NCBI GenBank assembly: GCA_031292755.1
Contig: JARLGM010000021.1
Span: 1 to 58,466, forward strand
Reading direction: 5' to 3'
DNA from: Candidatus Sulfopaludibacter sp.
GTDB lineage: Bacteria; Acidobacteriota; Terriglobia; Bryobacterales; Bryobacteraceae
DNA: 58,466 nt
In this document: positions 52,365 to 58,466 of the stretch, in pieces
Layout of the letters: every line of letters begins with the position of its first letter
How positions within the stretch are numbered: position 1 is the stretch's first letter
The notes under the pieces: generated by a model
What the model saw: the letters and a program-made list of their open reading frames with translations, nothing else
Told to the model about the DNA's origin: nothing
Databases searched by the model: none
Program-made: the position numbers and the translations under genes

Positions 52365-55106
52365 ATGCGCCTGAAGAAGAGCATTTCCGTTTTTGCCGTT
52401 GCAGTTTTTCTGGCTGCCGTCGCGTCAGCCCAAACCTTGCCGCAAGGCGTCCAAAAGGTGACCTCGATTGAGGGAGTCACCGAATACGCCTATCCGAACG
52501 GTTTACACGTGTTGCTGTTCCCGGATAACTCGAAACCCAAGGTCACGGTCAACGTGGTGTACCAGGTCGGCTCGCGCAATGAAGGATATGGCGAGACCGG
52601 GATGGCGCACCTGCTGGAACATATGGTCTTCAAGACCAGCAAGAGCGGGCGGGAGATTTTCCGGGAGTTGACCGATAAGACGGGCGGCAACTTCAACGGC
52701 ACCACTTCTTACGATCAGACCATGTATTTCGAGACGTTCAACGCCAGCGACGAGAATCTGCGCTGGGCGCTGGGTCTGGAAACCGACCGCATGGTGAACA
52801 TGACCATGCTGAAGAAGGATCTGGATACGGAGATGACGGTGGTGCGGAACGAGATGGAATCGGGCGAAAACAGCCCGATGAACGTGCTGCACACACGGGT
52901 GATGGCGGCGGCGTACAACTTCCACAACTATGGCAAGACGGTGATCGGCAACCGCACCGATGTGGAAAAAGTGCCGATCGCGAACCTGGCAGCTTTTTAC
53001 CAGAAGTATTACCAGCCGGACAACGCAGACCTGATTATCGCGGGACAGTTCGATGAAGCCAAGGCACTGGCAATGGTGGCGGAGACGCTGGGCTCGGTTC
53101 CCAAGCCAGAGCGCGTACTGACGCAGCCTTACACCGCGGAACCGACGCAGGAAGGCGAGCGGAGTGTGATGCTGCGGCGGGTAGGAAATATTCAGGGGAT
53201 CATGGTGGTTTATCACATCCCGGCAGCGCTGCATCCCGATATGGCGGCTCTGGACGTGATGGCGCAAGTGTTGGGCGCGCCGCAGACAGGCCGGCTGTAC
53301 AAGGCTCTGGTCGATAACAAGAAGGCCGTAGCGGCGAGCATGAGCGCCGGAGGAATGCACGACCCCGGAGTGGCGCTGGTATTCGCGCAGCTCAAGCCGG
53401 ACCAATCGATCGACGAGGCCCAGCAGATTCTGCTGAAGACGGTGGAAGGCCTGGCCGCCGAGCCGCCCACACAAGAAGAAGTAGAGCGGGCAAAGAGCCG
53501 GATTCTGAAAAACATTGAGCTGGCACTGACGAATACTCAAACCATGGGGATGATGCTTGGAGGTTACGTGGGCGACGGCGACTGGCGGGAGTTTTATCTC
53601 TCGCGCGACGAGATCAGCAAAGTTACGCCGGCCGACGTGACACGCGTGGCCAAAGCATATCTGAAACCCTCCAACCGAACGCTGGGCGAGTTCATTCCGA
53701 CAAGTGCCCCGGACCGGGCCGAGATTCCGCCCACACCGGACACGGCCGCGCGGTTCAAGGACTATAAAGGTGGCGGGACGATTCAGCAGGGCGAAGCATT
53801 CGACCCCACACCCAAGAACATTGAGGCGCGCGTGATTCGCGCCAAACTGCCGAACGGGCTGAAGCTGGTGATGTTTCCGAAGAAGACGCGCGGCGGCACC
53901 GTGGTGGCGAGTATGATTGTGCGCTTCGGCGACGAAAAATCGCTGTTCGGGAAGTCTACGACTGGGACGATGGCCGGGGGGCTGCTGATGCGCGGCACCA
54001 GGAACAAGAACCGCCAGCAGATTCAGGACGAGACCGACCGGCTGAAGGCGCAGATCAACGTGTCGGGCGGCGTTAACTCCGCAAACGCCAACATTCGCAC
54101 CTTGGAGGCGAACCTGGCCGATTCGCTGCGCTTCGCGCGGGAATTGCTGCGCGAGCCCTCGTTCCCCGAAGCGGAATTCGAACAAATCCGCCAGCAGCGC
54201 ATCGCCGGCGCGGAGAGCGCGAAGACCGAACCGACGAGTCTGGCCTCGCTGGAGATGAGCCGCCACATGAGTGCCCAATATAAGCGCGGCGACGTGCGGT
54301 ACGTTCCGACGATCGACGAACAGATCGAGGACCTGAAGAAGGTCACGCTCGACGACGTTCGCAAGATGTATGCGCAGTTCTATGGGGCGGGCGAAGGCGA
54401 GATCGTCATTAGCGGACAGTTCGACCCGGCGCAGATCCAAAAACTGGTTACGGAACTGTTCGGGGATTGGAAGAGCGCCAGCCCCTACGAGCGCATCCTG
54501 AATCCTTACGCCAAGGTGGAAGCGATCAACCGCAAGATTGAAACGCCCGACAAACAGAATGCGCTGTTCATGTTTGGAATGCCGTTGAAGATGAGCGACG
54601 AGGATCCGGATGAACCCGCACTCAACATAGCGGGCATGGTATTTGGCGGCACGCCCAACTCGCGCCTGTTCCAGCGGATTCGGGTGAAGGATGGCCTGAG
54701 CTACGGCGCCAATGCCGGGTTCTCGATCCCGACCAAGGACGACGGGGGCAGGCTGTTCGGGTCGGCTATCGCAGCGCCGCAGAACATGCCCAAGGTGGAA
54801 GCCGATTTCAACGACGAACTGGCCAAGGCACTGAAGGACGGTTTTACGGCCGACGAAGTGGAGAAGGCGAAGAAGACGTGGCTGGAGGAGCGCGCCGTGG
54901 CTCGCGCCGAGGAGGCGTCAATCGCGAACCTGCTGATGACTCGCGAGCGCTGGGGCCGCACCTTGGATTGGGACGCCAGGATGGAGACTGCGGTGGCCGC
55001 GCTGACGCCGTCACAGGTGAATGACGCGTTCAAGCGTCACGTGGATCCGGCGGCGATATCGATTGTCAAGGGCGGAGACTTCAAGAAGGCCGGCGCGTAC
55101 CAGTAG
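52365..55106 (+). CDS. M16 family zinc protease, fused two-unit form
   Basis: A 913-residue exported protein (signal to about residue 22). The first unit has the inverted zinc motif HLLEH (82-86) and the distal Glu in RNEMESGENSP (163). The second unit (about 480-900) is homologous but lacks HxxEH (LLMRGTRNK at that place), as is normal in fused M16 proteins where the C-terminal half is inactive. The ATG at 52365 is chosen for AAAGGG spacing; a GTG at 52356 is in frame. Its 3' end overlaps the convergent murJ copy by 26 bp. Confidence 0.93.
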   Translation: MRLKKSISVFAVAVFLAAVASAQTLPQGVQKVTSIEGVTEYAYPNGLHVLLFPDNSKPKVTVNVVYQVGSRNEGYGETGMAHLLEHMVFKTSKSGREIFRELTDKTGGNFNGTTSYDQTMYFETFNASDENLRWALGLETDRMVNMTMLKKDLDTEMTVVRNEMESGENSPMNVLHTRVMAAAYNFHNYGKTVIGNRTDVEKVPIANLAAFYQKYYQPDNADLIIAGQFDEAKALAMVAETLGSVPKPERVLTQPYTAEPTQEGERSVMLRRVGNIQGIMVVYHIPAALHPDMAALDVMAQVLGAPQTGRLYKALVDNKKAVAASMSAGGMHDPGVALVFAQLKPDQSIDEAQQILLKTVEGLAAEPPTQEEVERAKSRILKNIELALTNTQTMGMMLGGYVGDGDWREFYLSRDEISKVTPADVTRVAKAYLKPSNRTLGEFIPTSAPDRAEIPPTPDTAARFKDYKGGGTIQQGEAFDPTPKNIEARVIRAKLPNGLKLVMFPKKTRGGTVVASMIVRFGDEKSLFGKSTTGTMAGGLLMRGTRNKNRQQIQDETDRLKAQINVSGGVNSANANIRTLEANLADSLRFARELLREPSFPEAEFEQIRQQRIAGAESAKTEPTSLASLEMSRHMSAQYKRGDVRYVPTIDEQIEDLKKVTLDDVRKMYAQFYGAGEGEIVISGQFDPAQIQKLVTELFGDWKSASPYERILNPYAKVEAINRKIETPDKQNALFMFGMPLKMSDEDPDEPALNIAGMVFGGTPNSRLFQRIRVKDGLSYGANAGFSIPTKDDGGRLFGSAIAAPQNMPKVEADFNDELAKALKDGFTADEVEKAKKTWLEERAVARAEEASIANLLMTRERWGRTLDWDARMETAVAALTPSQVNDAFKRHVDPAAISIVKGGDFKKAGAYQ

Positions 55107-56688
55107 ACGTGAACCGCGCCAGACGTTGGAGAGTGCTTACGCATTCTTCGACGCCGAAGACGTAAGTCGCGCCGAAGTACACAACGCCGTAGATTCCCAG
55201 GACGGGCACGGCAACGATCTTGGGGTCGTGATGACCGACCGCGAGTTTCACGGCCCACGCCGCCGCAGCGGCGAGGGCGGCCGAGGTCCATAGGCGCGCC
55301 ACGAGCGATGCGGGGAGACCGGTAGATCCGATGCGCGCATTCAGAGTGCGCCGGAGCAGTGTGAATTCCACCCATCCGGCCGCGCCGGCGGAGGCTGTGA
55401 GTCCTGCAACGCCCCATCGCGGATCGATGCCCAGTAGTTTCGGGAGCGGGAGCGCGCAGAGATAGCCAAGTGCGGTAGTCAGCGCCACGCGAATGACGGC
55501 GAAGCGGAGCGGGGTGCGGGTGTCGCGGAGGGCGTAATAGGTGGAAGAGTAGAGGCGGCCGAGGGTGGACGCCAGCAAGCCCACGGCCGACCCCGCGATG
55601 ATGACCCACACATAGCGGGTATCGTTGGCGACGAACTTCCCACCCTGGAATAGCGCGCCCGCCACAACGTCGCCCAGCGCCAGGAAGGCCATGGCGGAAG
55701 GCACGATGAAAAAGGCGATTTGCCGGAGGCCGGAATTCAACCGCCGCCGCAGGTACGCCGCGATCTCGGCTTCACTTCCCAGGGCACTGGACATAGCCGG
55801 GAGTTCCGCCGCCGAGACGGCCATACCGAACAGACTGACGGGCAGAGTGTACAGGACCTGCGCGGTGGCCAGACCGGCGGCGGCTCCGGTGGGCAGCAGG
55901 CTGGCGAGCATTCGGTCCACGACCGCGCTGATCTGGACGACGCCGCGGCTGATGAACACGGGCACGAAATTGCGGATTACTTCCCGCACGTCCGCCGCCT
56001 TCGTGTCCAGGTTTACACGCAACTGGCGCGCCAGTGAGAGGACCATGGGAAGTTGCACGCCGAACTGCAAAGCGCTACCCACCACCGAGCCCCATGCCAA
56101 CATGACCGCCAGGCGCGATTCCCCGCTGCTGCGGCCGAAGGCGGCGAGGGTGGCGATCATGGCCACGTTCCACAGGACCGGCGCGGTGTAAGAGAGGAAG
56201 AACTTGCGATGGCTGTTCAACACCCCGAGGCACCACGCCGAGAGTACCAGCAGGCCGGCACCGGGGAAGAGTATGCGTACGATACGGATGGTCAGGTCGC
56301 GCTTGGCGCCGTGAAAACCCGGGGCGAAGACATCGATAAAGATGGGTGTCGCCAACACACCCACCAGGACAATGAGCGACGTCACGGCGGCAAGGATGGC
56401 GGCGATGGCGCCCGCCACTTTGCCCGCCTCCCGCTCGTCGCCGCGCGCGAGCAGGCGGGCATAGACCGGGATGAAGGAGGCAGACAATACCCCCTCGCCA
56501 AACAGGTTCGACAAAAAGTTAGGGATGGTGAACGCCTGATTCCAGGCATCCGCCGCGTCGGTTTCCAGGCCGAGATAATGGGAGATAAAGTGGACGCGCA
56601 CCAGTCCGAAGATGCGGCTGAGCAGAATACCCGAGGCGACGAGGAAGGCATGCCCACCGGTGCTTTCGCGCTTTACGGCCGCCGCCAC
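55081..56688 (-). CDS. MurJ/MviN family flippase, copy 2
   Basis: A 535-residue membrane protein with about 14 helices. ILLSRIFGLVRVHFISHYLGLETDAADAWNQAFTIPNFLSNLFGEGVLSASFIPVY and YALRDTRTPLRFA are family signatures. It differs clearly from copy 1 at 26031. The GTG start shares one base with the dehydrogenase stop (TAGTG). Its function may be lipid II or another undecaprenyl-linked substrate. Confidence 0.92.
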   Translation of the reverse strand: MAAAVKRESTGGHAFLVASGILLSRIFGLVRVHFISHYLGLETDAADAWNQAFTIPNFLSNLFGEGVLSASFIPVYARLLARGDEREAGKVAGAIAAILAAVTSLIVLVGVLATPIFIDVFAPGFHGAKRDLTIRIVRILFPGAGLLVLSAWCLGVLNSHRKFFLSYTAPVLWNVAMIATLAAFGRSSGESRLAVMLAWGSVVGSALQFGVQLPMVLSLARQLRVNLDTKAADVREVIRNFVPVFISRGVVQISAVVDRMLASLLPTGAAAGLATAQVLYTLPVSLFGMAVSAAELPAMSSALGSEAEIAAYLRRRLNSGLRQIAFFIVPSAMAFLALGDVVAGALFQGGKFVANDTRYVWVIIAGSAVGLLASTLGRLYSSTYYALRDTRTPLRFAVIRVALTTALGYLCALPLPKLLGIDPRWGVAGLTASAGAAGWVEFTLLRRTLNARIGSTGLPASLVARLWTSAALAAAAAWAVKLAVGHHDPKIVAVPVLGIYGVVYFGATYVFGVEECVSTLQRLARFTSTGTRRPS

Positions 56689-57752
56689 TAGGCGAGTTTC
56701 TCCAGCACCGCGGCGGTCACTTCTTCGGTACTGCTCTTGCCTCCCAGGTCGGGCGTGCGGACTTTGCCTTCGGCTAGGACGGCCGCCACGGCCCTGTCCA
56801 CTTCGCGGGCGGCTTCGGGCATCTGCAGGTGATCGAGCATCATGCCGGCGCTGAGGATGGTAGCCAGCGGATTGACGATGCCCTTGCCGGCGATATCGGG
56901 CGCCGAACCGTGCACCGGCTCGAACATGGAAGGAAAGCGGCGGAGCGGATCGAGATTGGCGCTGGCGGCCAGGCCCATGCTGCCGATGATGATGGCGGAA
57001 ATATCGCTGAGGATATCGGCGAACAGGTTGGAGCCCACCACGACGTCGAAGCTCTCCGGGCGGCGGATGAAGTTCATGGCAGCGGCATCGACAAGCAGCG
57101 ATTCGGTGGAAACTTCAGGGAACTGCGCGGCGACATCCTGAAAGACGCGGTCCCACAAGACCATGCTGAAGCCCTGGGCGTTGGACTTGGTGATGCTGGC
57201 GACTCTCCGGCGCTTGTTGCGCTTCATGGCCAGTTCGAAGGCGAAGCGGACAATGCGCTCGATGCCGCGGCGGGTGAACACGGAGGTCTGGATGGCAACT
57301 TCATCGGGCTGCAACTGGTACACGAAGCCGCCGACCTGGGCGTACTCTCCCTCGGTGTTCTCGCGCACCACGACGAAGTCGATATCGCCGCCGCGGGCCT
57401 TGGCGAGCGGGGACTGCACGCCGGGATAGAGATAGGCCGGGCGCACGTTGGCGTATTGATCGAAGGCGCGGCGGATGGGCAGCAGGAGACCGTTGAGCGT
57501 GGTGTGGTCGGGGATCTCCGGGTGGCCCACGGCGCCGAGAAGGATGGCGTCGCACGACTGCAAGAGGTCGATGGCGCCGGCAGGCATCATGCGCCCCCAG
57601 CGGAAGAAGTGCTCGGCGCCCCATTCGAAGTCTTGAAACGCGAAAGTGACGTCGTGTTTCCTGCCGATTCGCTCCAGAACTCGCTTGCTCTGCGGGATGA
57701 CTTCGGTTCCGACGCCATCGCCGGCGATCACTGCAATTGTAAATGTCTTCAT
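56688..57752 (-). CDS. Tartrate/D-malate-type decarboxylating dehydrogenase
   Basis: A 354-residue enzyme of the isocitrate/isopropylmalate dehydrogenase superfamily. AVIAGDGVGTEVIP starts it; GLLLPIRRAFDQYANVRPAYLYPG resembles the tartrate/D-malate branch more than LeuB; VVRENTEGEY, VDAAAMNFIRRPESFDVVVGSNLFADILSD and FEPVHGSAPDIAGKGIVNP follow. The enzyme oxidises and decarboxylates a 2-hydroxy acid with NAD+. LeuB cannot be excluded. The ATG overlaps the Nudix stop by 4 nt; the longer upstream frame runs into that gene. Confidence 0.86.
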   Translation of the reverse strand: MKTFTIAVIAGDGVGTEVIPQSKRVLERIGRKHDVTFAFQDFEWGAEHFFRWGRMMPAGAIDLLQSCDAILLGAVGHPEIPDHTTLNGLLLPIRRAFDQYANVRPAYLYPGVQSPLAKARGGDIDFVVVRENTEGEYAQVGGFVYQLQPDEVAIQTSVFTRRGIERIVRFAFELAMKRNKRRRVASITKSNAQGFSMVLWDRVFQDVAAQFPEVSTESLLVDAAAMNFIRRPESFDVVVGSNLFADILSDISAIIIGSMGLAASANLDPLRRFPSMFEPVHGSAPDIAGKGIVNPLATILSAGMMLDHLQMPEAAREVDRAVAAVLAEGKVRTPDLGGKSSTEEVTAAVLEKLA

Positions 57753-58306
57753 TGGCTCGAAGACAATTTTCGCACGCGGACGTAGGCGCGGCGTACGTTT
57801 TCGGGGACGGAGTAGCGGTCGAAGGCGGCGGGGGAGCAAAAGGCGACGGCTCGGGATTCGCCGGAGAGTTCGGTCCGGTCGCTGGAGGCGCGGAAGTGGA
57901 AGAGGATGTCGTGATGCAAGTGGTAGGGCTCGCCTTTGCCGGCGGGAATGCCGTGGACGTCGAGGCCGGCGAGGCGCGGAGCAGGTTCGGGGAGGAGGCG
58001 GGCGGCGGTTTCTTCGATCACCTCACGGCGGGCAGCGTCCCAGATTTCGGCGTCGGCTGGTTCGACGTGGCCACCGGGAAGGAGCCAGCGGTCGAGGCGG
58101 CGATGATGGACGAGCAGGAGGCGCTCGTCGTCGGGGGCGAGGACGAGTCCGGTGCAGGTGATGTGGCCGGGAGTGAACTGCGCGCGGGAGAAGGGGGCCG
58201 GGGTGCAATCGAGGAGCATGAGGATGAGTTCGCGGGATTTGAGGGCGGCTCCGTCAGTGGAGTCATCGAAGGCGCGGACGAGAGAGGCTACGGTTGCGGC
58301 GTGCAT
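57749..58306 (-). CDS. Nudix hydrolase
   Basis: A 185-residue protein with a Nudix box: LLPGGHVEP then ARREVIEETA, one residue longer than the consensus spacing, as in some GGHVEP-type members. The family cleaves nucleoside diphosphates linked to other groups; the substrate is not evident. It begins only 5 bp after the T-run of the rRNA-operon terminator and is the first gene of the Nudix-dehydrogenase-MurJ unit. Confidence 0.85.
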   Translation of the reverse strand: MHAATVASLVRAFDDSTDGAALKSRELILMLLDCTPAPFSRAQFTPGHITCTGLVLAPDDERLLLVHHRRLDRWLLPGGHVEPADAEIWDAARREVIEETAARLLPEPAPRLAGLDVHGIPAGKGEPYHLHHDILFHFRASSDRTELSGESRAVAFCSPAAFDRYSVPENVRRAYVRVRKLSSSQ

Positions 58307-58310
58307 AATG

Positions 58311-58339
58311 AAAAAGCCCGATCACGGGGATCGGGCTTT
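58311..58339 (-). terminator. Rho-independent terminator of the rRNA operon
   Basis: A perfect 11-bp stem (AAAGCCCGATC/GATCGGGCTTT) with a 5-nt loop and a T-run on the minus strand, 10 bp after the 5S gene. Confidence 0.85.
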
Positions 58340-58349
58340 CGATTATAAA

Positions 58350-58465
58350 CCGGGCAACTTCCTACTCTCCCACATAGTTGCCTATGCAGTACCATCGGGG
58401 CTGAGAGGCTTAACTACCGTGTTCGGGATGGGAACGGGTGGGTCCCTCTCGCTATGGTCACCCAG
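58350..58465 (-). rRNA. rrf: 5S ribosomal RNA
   Basis: The minus strand reads as a bacterial 5S rRNA of about 116 nt, with conserved blocks CCCGTTCCCATCCCGAAC, GTTAAGCC and GTACTGC. Helix I forms between the ends (CTGGGTGAC with GTTGCCCGG). It ends at the window's right edge, and a 23S gene probably lies immediately beyond. Confidence 0.95.
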
Positions 58466-58466
58466 A

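Noticed and set aside
52503-54440. 645-residue open frame antisense to the M16 protease
   Set aside because: Shadow of a confident gene; rich in Arg/His/Leu without domain structure.
1-58466. CRISPR arrays, insertion sequences and prophage genes
   Set aside because: No regularly spaced repeats, transposase, integrase or phage structural genes were seen.

Overview
The window looks like chromosomal DNA of a soil Acidobacteriota, most likely of the Solibacter/Bryobacter type. This is an inference from gene content: an 818-residue duplicated orphan FtsX/MacB permease (ADOP type), a protein of the Solibacter-enriched TIGR03435 kind, an ECF sigma factor paired with a Ser/Thr kinase carrying a C-terminal propeller, VPS10/sortilin-like and HAF-repeat secreted proteins, and several Tat-exported sugar enzymes. 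The DNA is GC-rich and tightly packed, with many ATGA, GTGA and TGATG overlaps. No phage, IS element or CRISPR array was seen.

Layout. 1-5.1 kb: secreted Gly/His-rich protein, GH37 trehalase with a small upstream gene, conserved orphan proteins and a Gfo/Idh/MocA oxidoreductase. 5.1-15.4 kb: ADOP permease, then a four-gene operon of Tat-signal sugar or sugar-acid enzymes (TIM-barrel isomerase, enolase-superfamily dehydratase, Gfo/Idh/MocA dehydrogenase, mannonate dehydratase-like) followed by a 1000-residue VPS10 propeller protein. 15.6-18.1 kb: an accessory patch with an HExxHxxH protein, a VapBC-type module and a TIGR03435-type protein. 18.2-23.2 kb: a five-gene signalling operon (OmpR-type regulator, lone receiver, outer-membrane barrel, cupredoxin, sensor kinase). 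23.2-25.2 kb: Rieske protein, MutM and an outer-membrane barrel.

25.3-29.5 kb: a minus-strand cluster of ECF sigma factor, small membrane protein, PfkB kinase, MurJ and a coiled-coil zinc-ribbon protein. 29.6-35.8 kb: membrane-fused spermidine synthase homologue, secreted hypothetical, serine hydrolase, 6-phosphogluconolactonase and an S4-domain protein. 35.8-44.5 kb: housekeeping genes (RpoD-type sigma, YafK-like L,D-transpeptidase, Maf, PPK2, DciA, GatC, GatA, superoxide dismutase, SthA). 44.5-48.9 kb: a RelE-type module, the kinase and its ECF sigma factor. 49-58.3 kb: HAF-repeat protein, PrmA, DapA-family aldolase, fused M16 protease, then Nudix, decarboxylating dehydrogenase and a second MurJ. 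The window ends in a minus-strand 5S rRNA with its terminator, so a 23S/16S operon probably lies just beyond the right edge.

The points I would look at first are the cupredoxin/barrel/two-component operon, the Tat-exported sugar operon, and a recurring TAnnnT hexamer placed about 6 nt before several start codons, which suggests leaderless transcription. All functional names come from reading motifs by eye; no database search was run.
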